64,000 nt of DNA from DAOTWA01 sp963702935. Lineage in GTDB: Bacteria > Chloroflexota > Anaerolineae > Anaerolineales > Anaerolineaceae. Location of the stretch: NCBI GenBank assembly GCA_963702935.1, contig OY969772.1, forward strand, positions 1,922,001 through 1,986,000. The letters are read 5' to 3'. Of the stretch, positions 29,900 to 39,052 are shown one piece after another; the stretch's first letter is position 1; every line of letters begins with the position of its first letter. The position numbers were made by a program, and so were the translations under genes. Below the pieces are notes generated by a model, which did not search any database, was not told where the DNA came from, and worked only from the letters and a program-made list of their open reading frames with translations.

Positions 29900-31147
29900 G
29901 TGCTCCAATTTAAGAAAATCTACCGCGAATTTCCCCAGAAATTCTGGCTGGTCGTGGGGGTTTCCTTCGTCGACAGCGTGGGCGCCACGCTGCTCTTTCC
30001 CTTCTTCTCGCTCTACATCACCCAGAAATTCGGGGTGGGCATGACCCAGGCCGGCCTCATCCTGGGGCTGTTCTCCATCTTCGGCCTGGTCGGGCAGATG
30101 ATCGGCGGGGCCCTCACCGATAAGTTCGGGCGGCGCAAGCTGATCCTGTTCGGACTGGTCTTCAGCGCCCTGAGCACCCTATCCATCGGCCTGGTCAACG
30201 ATTTCGCCAGCCTGTATCCCCTGGCGGTGATGGTGGGCCTGCTCTCCGACATCGCCGGCCCGGCCCGTTCGGCCATGATCGCCGACATCCTGCCCGACAA
30301 GCAGCGCCAGGAGGGTTTCGGCATCCTGCGCGTGGTCGGCAACATGGCCTGGATCATCGGCCCCACGGTGGGTGGTTTCGTGGCCGGCAAATCTTTCTTC
30401 GCCCTGTTCGTCATGGACGCGCTGGTGAGCTGTATCGTGGCCGTCCTGTTCTACCTGCTGATCTCCGAGACCCGCCCGGAAGCGCACGCCGGGCAGCCCC
30501 GCGAAAGCGTCCTGGGCGCCTTCAAGGGCTACGGCCAGGTGGCGCGCGACTACGCCTTCATGGCCTTTCTGACCGCCGGCATCCTGATGGGCGTCGTTTA
30601 CCAACAGATGTACAACTCCCTGTCGGTGTACCTGCGCGACGTTCACGGCATCCAGCCCCAGGGCTACGGCCTCCTGCTGACCATTGGCGCCATCACCGTC
30701 ATCCTGTTCCAGTTCAGCGTGACGCGCCTCATCAAGCACCGCCCGCCCTTCCTGATGATGGCCCTCGGCACGCTCTTCTACATGATCGGCTTCAGCCTGT
30801 TTGGCTTCATCTCGGCCTACGCGCTGTTCGCCCTGGCCATCGTGGTCATCACCGTGGGCGAGATGATCATCATGCCCACCACCCAGGCGCTGGCGGCGAA
30901 TTTTGCGCCGGAGGACATGCGCGGGCGCTACATGGCCGTGTACGGGCTGAGCTGGATGATCCCGGCCACAATCGCTCCCGGCGCAGCCGGGATCATCCTC
31001 GACAATTACAATCCCAACCTGCTGTGGTACATCGGCGGGGCGCTGTGCGCCCTCTCCGCGCTCGGCTTCTACGCCCTGCACCTGCGCCTGGGCCGGCAGA
31101 AACGCTTCGCCCCGGCTCCCATCGAGCCGCAGGTCCTTACAGCGTAA
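29900..31147 (+). CDS. Major facilitator superfamily transporter (efflux type)
   Basis: 415 residues from GTG 29900, twelve predicted helices. The loop between helices 2 and 3 has GGALTDKFGRRKL, the MFS signature, and helix 5 has IIGPTVGGFVAG, the pattern of drug/proton antiporters (DHA1/MdtG-like). No regulator adjoins it. The substrate is unknown. It starts 88 bases after purH. Confidence 0.9.
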   Translation: MLQFKKIYREFPQKFWLVVGVSFVDSVGATLLFPFFSLYITQKFGVGMTQAGLILGLFSIFGLVGQMIGGALTDKFGRRKLILFGLVFSALSTLSIGLVNDFASLYPLAVMVGLLSDIAGPARSAMIADILPDKQRQEGFGILRVVGNMAWIIGPTVGGFVAGKSFFALFVMDALVSCIVAVLFYLLISETRPEAHAGQPRESVLGAFKGYGQVARDYAFMAFLTAGILMGVVYQQMYNSLSVYLRDVHGIQPQGYGLLLTIGAITVILFQFSVTRLIKHRPPFLMMALGTLFYMIGFSLFGFISAYALFALAIVVITVGEMIIMPTTQALAANFAPEDMRGRYMAVYGLSWMIPATIAPGAAGIILDNYNPNLLWYIGGALCALSALGFYALHLRLGRQKRFAPAPIEPQVLTA

Positions 31148-31163
31148 AACCGCCCATCGGAAA

Positions 31164-31172
31164 TGCTATAAT
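31164..31172 (+). promoter_or_regulatory. Extended -10 element placed 6 bases before a start codon
   Basis: TGC-TATAAT (TATAAT 31167-31172) precedes ATG 31179 by six bases. Transcription would begin on or next to the start codon, giving a leaderless message. The same spacing occurs before the RAYT gene at 55137. Confidence 0.6.
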
Positions 31173-31178
31173 AAAAAT

Positions 31179-31433
31179 ATGCCTGAGACCCTCTCCGATA
31201 CCCGCCCTGAGATCGCTGCTATTCAGAGAAATCTGCTGCGCCAGGCCACGCCGGCGCGCAGACTGGCCATGCTCGGGCAAATAAATCAAACCGTGAAGAA
31301 GCTCGCCCTGGCCGGTCTGCGGTCTCGTTACCCGGAGGATTCCCCTGAAAAGTTGAACGGGAGGCTGGCCAATCTCCTCCTCGGCCCGGAGCTGGCTTAT
31401 AAGGTCTACGGCCCGCTAACCGAGAAGGATTGA
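31179..31433 (+). CDS. Small conserved-looking helical protein
   Basis: 84 residues, helical, charged: PEIAAIQRNLLRQATPARRL and LARLLLGPELA-like ending LLLGPELAYKVYGPL. Proteins of this size and pattern occur next to nucleotidyltransferase or transport genes in Chloroflexota and Cyanobacteria, but I do not know a function. The start is supported by the extended -10 box six bases upstream; no ribosome-binding site is needed for a leaderless message. It is 28 bases before the LRR gene. Confidence 0.65.
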   Translation: MPETLSDTRPEIAAIQRNLLRQATPARRLAMLGQINQTVKKLALAGLRSRYPEDSPEKLNGRLANLLLGPELAYKVYGPLTEKD

Positions 31434-31461
31434 TTCTACAAAGCAATCGAGAAAGCCAATA

Positions 31462-32391
31462 ATGAGCATACCCTTAAGTCTGGATCTGACCGGCCAGGGA
31501 TTATCTTCCCTGCCCGCATCGATTTTCGAGCGGCTCGACCTGGAAGAGCTGCTCCTGGACGGGAACCGCCTGGAGGCCCTCCCCGACAGCCTGGGGCGCC
31601 TGGCGCACCTGAGAACCTTGAGCCTGTACGACAACCGCCTGGCGTCCTTGCCCGCATCCCTGTGGAAGTTAACCGGCCTGCGCACCTTGAACCTGGCGGG
31701 CAACCGCCTGGCTTCTCTCTCCGAGGGCCTCGGCAAGCTGGCCGGGCTGCACATGCTGGACCTGGGCCACAACGAGCTGACCTCCCTGCCCGCCTCGTTG
31801 GGGAGCCTGCGCGAGCTGGCTTTCCTCTACCTCAGCAACAACCATCTGACCAGCTTACCCGCCTCCCTAGCCAAACTGGGCAGCCTGATCTACCTGAACG
31901 TCACCGACAACGAGCTGGCCGCGCTCCCCGATTGGATCGGGCGCCTGACGGGCCTGGTCGAGCTGCGCCTGTACAACGATCGTCTGGCTTCCCTGCCCGA
32001 AAGCCTGGGGGAGCTGAGCGGGCTGAAAGAGCTGCACCTGATGAATAACCCGTTGGCCTCCCTGCCGGAGTCGCTCGGGAAGCTGCGCGGCCTGCGCAAG
32101 CTGGACTTGCAGGGCAACCTGTTGGCGGCGCTGCCCGCCTCGCTGGGCGGCCTGGCCGGCCTGACCGACCTGAACCTGCGGGACAACCGCCTGGCTTCCC
32201 TGCCCAATTCAATTGGCGAGCTGCGCCGCCTGCGCTTCCTGGATTTGCGCGCCAACAAGCTGACCTCCTTGCCTGCCGGCATCGGGGACCTGGCGCACCT
32301 CGAGAAGCTGGATCTGCGCTGGAACCGGCTGGCCTCCACGCCGGGTTGGATCCGCCAGCTCGAATTGCAGGGCTGCACGGTTTTCTTGTAG
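31462..32391 (+). CDS. Leucine-rich repeat protein
   Basis: 309 residues made almost wholly of about twelve 23-residue repeats with the consensus LxxLxLxxNxLxSLPxSLGxL. There is no signal peptide or anchor, so it is probably cytoplasmic. Such solenoids bind proteins. The repeats are very even, as in recently amplified arrays. No catalytic domain is attached, unlike the Roc-COR/LRR proteins it resembles; the single-domain form is typical of bacterial LRR genes of unknown role. Confidence 0.9.
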   Translation: MSIPLSLDLTGQGLSSLPASIFERLDLEELLLDGNRLEALPDSLGRLAHLRTLSLYDNRLASLPASLWKLTGLRTLNLAGNRLASLSEGLGKLAGLHMLDLGHNELTSLPASLGSLRELAFLYLSNNHLTSLPASLAKLGSLIYLNVTDNELAALPDWIGRLTGLVELRLYNDRLASLPESLGELSGLKELHLMNNPLASLPESLGKLRGLRKLDLQGNLLAALPASLGGLAGLTDLNLRDNRLASLPNSIGELRRLRFLDLRANKLTSLPAGIGDLAHLEKLDLRWNRLASTPGWIRQLELQGCTVFL

Positions 32392-32446
32392 ACTTTCAGG
32401 CCATTACGAGATCTCACCACAGAGCAACTGTGTCTATTGTCAAGGG

Positions 32447-33400
32447 TTATGCCGGCACAAAAGCCGGATTGAAAGGCTGCTGATCCCGGATCATGGCGTT
32501 CAGGATGGTCAGGAATTTGCGCATACACGCCACCAAAGCCACCTTTTTGAGCTTGCCTTGCTGCAATAAGCGTTGATAAAAGGGTTTGATGAGCACATTG
32601 GAACGCGTGGCAGCCAGGGTGGCCATGTACAGCACTTTTCTCACATCTGCTCGTCCGCCCTTGATCCTTCGTTTTCCACGTCGCCGGCCGCTGTCATCAT
32701 TGAAAGGCGCCACTCCGACCAAAGCAGCGATCTTCTTGCGGTCTAGCTGTCCCAGTTCAGGGAGGCCGGAGAGCAGCTTGGCGCACAACACCGGGCCGAC
32801 CCCCTTAGCGCTGCGCAAGAGGGCTTCCTTCTCTTGGAAGTGGGGAATTTGGTGGATTTGGTCCTCGATTTGCCGGTCCAGATCGGCCACTTCTTTTTCC
32901 AACCAGGTGAGATGTTCTTCGACTTTGGGGCGCAGCGACAAGCAGGTGCTGGCCAGGTGGTTCTTCTCGTCCACCAGCATGTCGAGTAATTGCCGGCGAC
33001 GCACCATCCAGGCATTTAACTCCTGCTCTGCCTCTCCAGGTAGCTGGGAAGCGGGCGGTTTGACGGCTTCGCCGAAGCGGGCCAACAGGCGGGCATCCAA
33101 CTTATCGGTCTTGGCTAATAAACCAATCGAACGGGCAAAATCCCGCACCCGTGCCGGATGCACCAGGGCAAACGGCAACCCGGCCGCAAAGAGCTCCGTG
33201 ATGAGAGCTGTCTCCAGCCCACCGGTGGATTCAACGATGATCAAAGCCGGCTGGAGGGCTTGCAAGCGTTGGAGCGTACGCCCGATGCCGGCTGCATCAT
33301 TGCCTGCCTGCCAATATTCACCGTCTTGGCCCATCGCCACGTCGAGCTGGGTCTTGGACACATCCACACCCACGTACACAGCAGATCGATTCTCAAGCAT
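32447..33400 (-). CDS. IS110-family DEDD transposase
   Basis: 317 residues from ATG 33400. N-terminal RuvC-like DEDD core: YVGVDVSKTQLDVAM (Asp), IIVESTGGLETALI (Glu) and AKTDKLDARLLARFG (Asp pair). C-terminal transposase-20 domain: GVGPVLCAKLLSGLPE and LVGVAPFNDDSGRRRGKRRI, with the conserved Ser. It catalyses recombination guided by a bridge RNA made from the element end. The reading frame is full length. Confidence 0.93.
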   Translation of the reverse strand: MLENRSAVYVGVDVSKTQLDVAMGQDGEYWQAGNDAAGIGRTLQRLQALQPALIIVESTGGLETALITELFAAGLPFALVHPARVRDFARSIGLLAKTDKLDARLLARFGEAVKPPASQLPGEAEQELNAWMVRRRQLLDMLVDEKNHLASTCLSLRPKVEEHLTWLEKEVADLDRQIEDQIHQIPHFQEKEALLRSAKGVGPVLCAKLLSGLPELGQLDRKKIAALVGVAPFNDDSGRRRGKRRIKGGRADVRKVLYMATLAATRSNVLIKPFYQRLLQQGKLKKVALVACMRKFLTILNAMIRDQQPFNPAFVPA

Positions 33401-33575
33401 TTCACACCTCGCTAGCTGTATAATCAAAGGGACCCGTTCTAGCTTGGATACGGGCTCAAAGCCCACGCAACTGTTCGGGTTCATTTGGCTTAGGGCACGA
33501 CGACCATGCTCTGTGACGGTCTACACGGACCAAGACGCGTGAGCGGACTGCCGTGCCCTTCACCATTTTACTGCC
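33401..33575 (-). ncRNA. Candidate IS110 bridge RNA in the transposase upstream region
   Basis: The 175 bases before the transposase start have no gene but several stems: AGGGCACG/CGTGCCCT (33492-33499 with 33552-33559) enclosing a 52-base loop, and GGGCT/AGCCC (33452-33456 with 33460-33464). In IS110-group elements this region encodes the bridge RNA whose internal loops pair with target and donor DNA. Size and place fit; the loops were not assigned. Confidence 0.4.
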
Positions 33576-33589
33576 GCTCTTTGAATATA

Positions 33590-33750
33590 CTAGACGCAGA
33601 GAACACTGAGGATTCTTTTCGTAAAGAAAAACTCTGTGGCCTCTGTGCCTCCGTGGTGGCATTGTTTCCAATAGGCTAGACGCAAAGGACACAGAGGATT
33701 CTTTTAGAAAGAGAAAACTCTGTGTCCTTTGTGTCTCTGTGGTGGGGTAT
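33590..33750. repeat. Two tandem copies of an ACACAGAGG/CCTCTGTG intergenic repeat
   Basis: Two units of about 75 bp: the first starts AGACGCAGAGAACACTGAGG and the second AGACGCAAAGGACACAGAGG, each followed by an AT-rich centre with AGAAAAACTCTGTG-type sequence and a CTCTGTGG ... GTGGTGG end. They are imperfect palindromes and belong with the copies near 14.9, 16.2, 18.7 and 54.2 kb. Confidence 0.65.
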
Positions 33751-33792
33751 TTTCAATGGACGGAACTCGTGGAACGCAGGAATAAAAGGGGC

Positions 33793-33828
33793 TTGACAGT
33801 TGAGGTTTATATATGTTACAAATAACAT
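33793..33828 (+). promoter_or_regulatory. PadR operon promoter region with a palindromic operator
   Basis: TTGACA at 33793-33798, followed by a perfect inverted repeat ATGTTA-CAAA-TAACAT (33813-33828) where the -10 region should be. PadR regulators bind ATGT/ACAT-type palindromes, so autoregulation is likely. The PadR start is at 33923. Confidence 0.5.
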
Positions 33829-33922
33829 AAGTTATTAAAAGATTACAGCCGCCGGTCACAATTCGGCTCCTCCGTGTTTTCAGCGTTACTCCGCGTCCTA
33901 TACCTAGCGCAGGTGCGACAAA

Positions 33923-34519
33923 ATGACTATCCAATATGCCATCCTGGGTCTTCTAAGCTGGCGGCCCTTTTCGGGATACGACCTGAAGAAGGTCTTCGCC
34001 GATTCGACCGTCATCTATTGGTCGGGCAATAACAACCAGATCTACACCGCCCTGGTCCAGCTTCACACCGAGGGGCTGGTGACGCAAGAGATCCAGGTTC
34101 AAGAGAGCTTGCCGGCCAGGAAAATCTACAATCTCACCGAGAAAGGCCGGGCGGCCCTCAAGCAATGGGTGCTTTCCACGCCGGAGCTGCCGGAGCTGCG
34201 CAACACGTTCCTGATCCAGCTTACCTGGGCCGACCTGCTGGACGACGCCGAGCTGGACGCGCTGCTGGCGCGCTACGAAGAAGAAGTGCGCGTGCAACTG
34301 CTCATGCAGCAGGAGAAAGCCCGGCGCCAGGAAGCCCCTCCCGCCCGCACCGAACGCGAAGCCTATCTGTGGGAGATGATCTCGCAGAACGTCCTCTCAG
34401 TCTATGAAAACGAGCTGAGCTGGGTGCGCCGGGTGCGGGAAGGGCTGAAGCGCCTCGCGGGGCTGGCGGCGGGAATCGAATCGGACCCCGAACGACCGCG
34501 AAAGGAGAGCGGAGCATGA
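33923..34519 (+). CDS. PadR-family transcriptional regulator
   Basis: 198 residues. The N-terminal winged helix has MTIQYAILGLLSWRPFSGYDL, NQIYTALVQLHTEGLV and a wing KIYNLTEKGRAAL, the PadR pattern. The C-terminal part is a long helical dimerisation domain of the Vir_act_alpha_C type. It probably represses its own three-gene operon (DUF4180 protein and a hydrolase follow with 4-base overlap and 7-base gap). The effector is unknown. Confidence 0.93.
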   Translation: MTIQYAILGLLSWRPFSGYDLKKVFADSTVIYWSGNNNQIYTALVQLHTEGLVTQEIQVQESLPARKIYNLTEKGRAALKQWVLSTPELPELRNTFLIQLTWADLLDDAELDALLARYEEEVRVQLLMQQEKARRQEAPPARTEREAYLWEMISQNVLSVYENELSWVRRVREGLKRLAGLAAGIESDPERPRKESGA

Positions 34520-34881
34520 ACTATCGCCTCATCACAGACCTTCCCAACGCATACCTCGAGTGCCTGGCCGGAGACGGGCAGATCCAATCCGAGCGCGACG
34601 CCCTGGATCTGGTCGCCGCCTGCGGAGAGCACCAGGTCCACCGCCTGTTGTTGCACGCCGAAAACCTGGCCGACGACTTCTACCACCTGCGCACTGGCCT
34701 GGCCGGCGCTGTGCTGCAAAAATTCAACACCTACGCCATCAAGCTCGCCGCCGTGCTGACGCCGGAGCTGGTCAACCAGGGCCGCTTCCAGGAGATGGTG
34801 CTGGAGGCCAACCGCCGCGACCGCCTGTTTCACGTCTTTTACGACCGGGAGGCCGCCGCCGCGTGGCTGGTCGAGGAGTGA
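34516..34881 (+). CDS. DUF4180-family protein
   Basis: 121 residues. The segment ADDFYHLRTGLAGAVLQKF with NTYAIKLA is the DUF4180 signature; the family is often found beside PadR regulators. Compact alpha/beta fold with no catalytic motif; function unknown. The start overlaps the PadR stop (ATGA), so the two are made together. Confidence 0.85.
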   Translation: MNYRLITDLPNAYLECLAGDGQIQSERDALDLVAACGEHQVHRLLLHAENLADDFYHLRTGLAGAVLQKFNTYAIKLAAVLTPELVNQGRFQEMVLEANRRDRLFHVFYDREAAAAWLVEE

Positions 34882-34888
34882 CGCAAGC

Positions 34889-35731
34889 ATGAAAACTCAA
34901 CCCATCTTCAAATCCCCCCAGGGCAGAGAGGCCATCCTGGCAGCCTACGACGCAATCTTGCGCCACTGGCCGTTGCCCTACCAGACCCGCAGGCTGCCCA
35001 CCCGCCACGGAGAAACGTTCGCGTTGGCCTGTGGAGACGAAGCCGCGCCGCCCCTGGTGCTGCTGCACGGTTCCGCCTCCAACTCGGCCATGTGGATAGG
35101 GGACGCCCTGGCCTACAGCGCCTGCTATCACATGATCGCCGTCGACCTGCCGGGCGAGCCCGGCAAGAGCCAGGCGCTGCGCTCTGAGCTGGCCGGGCCG
35201 GCTTCCGCCGAGTGGCTGCAAGACGTGCTGGCCGCGCTGGGTCTGGACAGGGTCACCCTGCTGGGCATCTCGCTGGGCGGCTGGATGGCCCTCAAATTCG
35301 CCACCACCTTCCCCGCGCGGGTCGAGAAGCTGGCGCTGTTGTGCCCCGGCGGGGTGGCGCCGGCGCAGGGCCTTTTCATGCTGAAGGCCCTCCCGTTCAT
35401 GTTCCTGGGTGAGCGGGGCTCCGCCAGGGTCTTGAGCCTGTTGAATGCCGGCCAACCCCTGGATGTGGAGACCATTCGCTACAGCCAGTTGATCAACGCC
35501 CACTTCAACGCGCGCGTGCAAGGCGGGCCGCTCTTCTCCGACGAGGAGCTGCAAAGGCTGACCATGCCGGTGCTGCTGGTAGCCGGGGCCAAAGACCCCC
35601 TGCTGAACACCCAGGGCACCGCCGCGCGCTTGCAGCGCCTGCTGCCCTGCTTCACCGCCGACGTGCTGCCCGAAGCGGGCCACATCCTGGCGAATATGTC
35701 CGGGCGCGTCTTGCCTTTCCTGGCCGCTTAG
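34889..35731 (+). CDS. Alpha/beta hydrolase
   Basis: 280 residues. Oxyanion region VLLHGSASNSAMW, strand IAVDLPGEPGKS, nucleophile elbow LLGISLGGWMAL (Ser), acid GAKDPLLN (Asp) and PEAGHIL (His). It resembles the haloalkane-dehalogenase/carboxylesterase branch. Last gene of the PadR operon; it probably acts on a small ester or similar compound sensed by that regulator. It ends upstream of a bidirectional terminator. Confidence 0.9.
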   Translation: MKTQPIFKSPQGREAILAAYDAILRHWPLPYQTRRLPTRHGETFALACGDEAAPPLVLLHGSASNSAMWIGDALAYSACYHMIAVDLPGEPGKSQALRSELAGPASAEWLQDVLAALGLDRVTLLGISLGGWMALKFATTFPARVEKLALLCPGGVAPAQGLFMLKALPFMFLGERGSARVLSLLNAGQPLDVETIRYSQLINAHFNARVQGGPLFSDEELQRLTMPVLLVAGAKDPLLNTQGTAARLQRLLPCFTADVLPEAGHILANMSGRVLPFLAA

Positions 35732-35767
35732 AGCGCTACCGCCCGCACTTCCACGCTGCCACAGTAT

Positions 35768-35802
35768 AGTAAATGTCAGAGGGATAGCCTCTGGCATTTA
35801 CT
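35768..35802. terminator. Bidirectional terminator between convergent genes
   Basis: A 15-bp stem: AGTAAATGTCAGAGG (35768-35782), a five-base loop GATAG, CCTCTGGCATTTACT (35788-35802) with one G-T pair. It stands between the hydrolase (plus) and the winged-helix gene (minus), and can serve both directions. Confidence 0.8.
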
Positions 35803-35840
35803 GTTAAAGTTATTCCCATTCTATATCTCCCACGTGACGC

Positions 35841-36155
35841 CTAACGCCACTCGGTCGCCTCGACGAATTGTTTGAGCTGCCGGCGATATTCATCGAAGGC
35901 CTGGCGGCCCTGGTCGGTTATCCGGCACAACGTCATTGGGGTTTTGCCGCGATAGGTCTTCTCGATACTGACGTAGCCGGCCTCTTCCAGCCTGGAGAGG
36001 TGCACCGAAAGATTGCCCTTGGTCAGCCCGGTCTCCTGTTGCAGATAGAGGAAGTCGGCGCTGCGGATGGCGCCCAGGACGGCCAGGATGACGCTGCGGG
36101 ACGGCTCGTGGATGAGGCGGTCCACCTCGATCAGAGAGGGCTGGTTAGCGCTCAT
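35841..36155 (-). CDS. Winged-helix transcriptional regulator (ArsR/MarR-like)
   Basis: 104 residues. ILAVLGAIRSADFLYLQQ, TGLTKGNLSVHLSRLEEAGY (recognition helix) and a wing YRGKTPMTLCRITDQGRQAF, the short HTH_34 type without metal site. It overlaps the upstream membrane-protein gene by 11 bases. It probably controls that gene through the palindromes at 36799-36835. Confidence 0.9.
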   Translation of the reverse strand: MSANQPSLIEVDRLIHEPSRSVILAVLGAIRSADFLYLQQETGLTKGNLSVHLSRLEEAGYVSIEKTYRGKTPMTLCRITDQGRQAFDEYRRQLKQFVEATEWR

Positions 36156-36771
36156 CCGGCTGCGCGAGAAGCTGGCGGATGTGGCGCAGGTAGGCCCGGC
36201 GCGTCAGGCCGCCAAAAGCGACCAGGACCAGGCCGATCAGTCCGCACAGAATTCCCATACTCGGCAGGTAGCCCAATCCGCTGATCGCCAGAGCGCCGCC
36301 GGCCAGCAGGCAGAAGAGGGCCAGGAAATAAAAACGCGGCGGGGCCGCCAGATAAGCCGTCCAGGCGAAGACCAGGGCAAAGGCCAGCCCGCCAGCGGCT
36401 GGGGACCACAGCAGGGATTGGGGAGCGCGCAGCGTCAGGTACAAGTTCACGGCCAGCAGGAGAAGCGTAAACAAGAGAGTGGCCGCGACGGTGCGCTTGT
36501 TCTCCCAGCCGCTGAGGGGGGCGACGTAACCTGTGTAAGGATAAGTATCCCGTTCCTTGATGCGCTGGATCACCCAGCGCAGCCCCATAGTGACCGCCAG
36601 GGCGGCCAGGAAGAAAACCGGCACACTCCACCGCGACCGGAACGCGGCTGGCCCCATCACAAAGGCCGCCGAAAGCAGCAGGCCAATCACCCCGCCGCCA
36701 AGCTCGACCAGGCCGTCCACGAACCAGTACTGGGTGGCGCGTTGCTGCGCCTTTTTCAGATGATCCCTCAT
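36145..36771 (-). CDS. Four-to-five-helix membrane protein paired with a winged-helix regulator
   Basis: 208 residues with five hydrophobic segments. Begins MRDHLKKAQQRATQYWFVDG; helices near residues 20-40, 45-62, 90-110, 120-140 and 150-185. GAGGAG precedes the ATG. Regulator/membrane-protein pairs of this kind are common in Chloroflexota and Firmicutes, where the membrane protein may sense or export a signal; no function is claimed. Confidence 0.8.
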   Translation of the reverse strand: MRDHLKKAQQRATQYWFVDGLVELGGGVIGLLLSAAFVMGPAAFRSRWSVPVFFLAALAVTMGLRWVIQRIKERDTYPYTGYVAPLSGWENKRTVAATLLFTLLLLAVNLYLTLRAPQSLLWSPAAGGLAFALVFAWTAYLAAPPRFYFLALFCLLAGGALAISGLGYLPSMGILCGLIGLVLVAFGGLTRRAYLRHIRQLLAQPDER

Positions 36772-36798
36772 AAGGAAACTCTCCTCACATCCATACGT

Positions 36799-36835
36799 GG
36801 TCTACATTGTAGACCAGTCTATATAAATAATAGAC
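36799..36835 (-). promoter_or_regulatory. Tandem palindromic operators before the membrane-protein/regulator operon
   Basis: GGTCTAC-ATT-GTAGACC (36799-36815) and GTCTAT-N7-ATAGAC (36817-36835) lie 28-64 bases before the start codon, with AT-rich -10-like sequence between the arms of the second. They share the TCTA/TAGA core, so one regulator probably binds both. Confidence 0.65.
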
Positions 36836-36922
36836 ACTTTCCATTGGGATGTCAAGGAGGAAATTTCCGCATTCTGCCCAATTCGTGATAGCAGATGCAC
36901 GCAAATGTGCCCCGGTCGCCTG

Positions 36923-38861
36923 CTATTGCGAGGCTGCCAGATAGGGGAAAGGGTTATCCAGCACAGAGGTGTCGAATCCATCCTCTTGGAGGTGATTCGC
37001 CATCCACGTGACGGCCTGTTGCTCGGATAGATCGCCGGCTCCTTTGCACGTGGAAGAAGATCCCACCACCCCTCCCGTCTCCAATTGGTAATTTGACAGG
37101 TCCAACTGATACCACTCATCGCAATAGATCAGGCTGATACTCCCGAATTGATAAAAAGGAGGTTCCTGCGCCTGTACGTCGGTGCTATAAAGGCCCTCTT
37201 CATCCTCTCCTATTTCCAGAGAGTTAACCGAAACCCCAAAAATGGGCCGTTCGGGAAGCCCTCCCGCGAGCATAGACTGTCCTTCCATCCAGGCAGGCTT
37301 CTTAATCCCCATATAATCGAGTATGGTTGGAGCGACGTCCAAAATTTGAACGTTTGTATCGATCTTCCCTGCAAATCGTCCCCCTGGGAAATGAATGATC
37401 AAAGGAATTCGTTGGGTCGTCAGGTGTTGCTCGTTATGGTCGCTGCTAATTACCAGGATCGTGTTATCGAACAGATCGTCCTTCTTTAATTCGTCGATGA
37501 TTTGGCCAACGTCTTGATCGAATTCGAGGATACTATCGTCGTAAAAGTCATCGTTCCAGGGCTCTTGCGTGTCGTACGATTGGCCTGCCGAAAAAACCTG
37601 CTTTTCAGGGCCAAAGGTCGGCCCGTGAAGTCACCATAAAGTGGATTTGAACGAACAAGGGGTCGCTCGAGCTTTGAATCAGATCGAGCAAATCCTCCAA
37701 TTTTGTCTGATCGATCAGGTTTTGGGGCGGTTCCGTCACCAGGTCGTACGAGTTCTCCATCGTCTTCAAATAAAAAATCTGGCTCAGCCGATCCACCAGC
37801 CGGTCGGTCATGTCATCGATGAAGTAGGCGTAATCGCTGGGAATATACGCGCTCAAGCCGGCCTGGATGCCACTCTTCGGGATCGCGCGGCCATTGGATA
37901 CGTCGAACCCGTCCAGTACGTTCAAGGTGTAGGCGTCTGCATAATGGGGATAACCGTATTGTACGGAATAGTATCCCAGGGATCTCAGCATTCCCGGCAG
38001 ATGCTGGTAGGCGTCGGCGCCCCTCAGAATGTCGGGCGGGAACAGCACGCGCGTCTGGGTCGGGTACTTGCTCGTCAAGAACGAGATCAAAGAGCCGCTG
38101 GTGTTCCCCGAATTGGTAAAGGCGTCCTCGGCCACCAGGGAGGTTTCGGAAAGCTCCTTGATCTGTGGAGTTGTGTCCCGATCGTACCCGTATACCGAGG
38201 TATGGGTCGCGTCTACGCCATCGCCTGTAATGAACACGATGTTTGGAAAGGAATTGGCCTTATTGGCGCCGACGCTCTTATTGAATTGCGCTCCCCAATG
38301 GGTGTCCGCCATCGTTACAAGAAGAGAAAGGAGGATTACGCCGTTCAGCCCGGGAATCACGAGCTTCTTGATGGATCTTTTGGCCGTCAGCCGCGTGAAT
38401 TGGGGCATCCTTTGCGACACGATGCGGAAACTGAGCACGAAAAGCCCCACGAACAAGGCCCCATAGAGCCCCCGCGTGACTCCTCGCGTCGAAACGATGC
38501 CAAACCCAAAAACGGTATAAGTAAAATTGTCGATCATCATCAGGAAAAGGGAAGCAAGCACTGCCGCCGGCAGCAAGCCGCCCAGTTGGATCGATAATCC
38601 TTTCCTCGTTCTGAGGCCGGGGAGTAAGCCAATGAGGGCCAGGAGGGATAAGAGCAAGAAGCATAGAGCAGAGCCAAGCGCGCCGCTAAACAGGAAAATT
38701 CCCACCTTCTCCTGAAAACTGAATGCGCTCATGAAAGACGGTTTGGTAACGTCAAATAACCACTCCATGAATACGTACAGGTAAACCGCCAGGAAGGTGA
38801 TCAGGAAAAGGCTTCTCCAGGACGATCTGGGCCTCTTTGTGCTCTCTTTTGTTAATCCCAT
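36923..38861 (-). CDS. Membrane sulfatase-like (alkaline phosphatase superfamily) protein, one frameshift
   Basis: 645 residues after correcting one base near 37625, where deleting a T changes MVTSRADLWP-stop to MVTHGPTFGPEKQ and rejoins the downstream frame to 36923. The start at 38861 was chosen for GGGAG six bases upstream; 38879 is possible. There are five N-terminal membrane helices, then an LtaS/sulfatase-like domain: NIVFITGDGVDATHTSVYGY, TTPQIKEL, FTNSGNTSGSL, HFMVTHGPT and ISSDHNEQHL with metal-binding Asp and His. The sulfatase Cys/Ser signature is absent. It probably transfers or hydrolyses phospho-groups outside the cell. Confidence 0.8.
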
Positions 38862-39052
38862 TGTGTGCTCCCACGACATTCCCTTTAAATGGCCATGCTA
38901 TGCGCTGGCGCCCTTCCAGGATCATCTCGAATGAATGGCTTCTTTCCGAACGGGAATGGGGGCTTCCACCAGGTAATTTGAATTGCCACGCCGGTCCCCC
39001 CAATAAGACCGTCCATGCCACCTGGAGGAGCAAACAGGAAAGTGGAAGCAAA

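Larger units (their letters stand above)
32410..33575 (-). mobile_element. IS110-family insertion sequence
   Basis: Transposase gene (32447-33400) plus a structured non-coding stretch upstream of it (33401 to about 33575). IS110 elements lack long inverted ends, so exact borders cannot be read from one copy; the limits are estimates. The flanks belong to the dispersed ACACAGAG repeats, a possible target. Confidence 0.7.
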
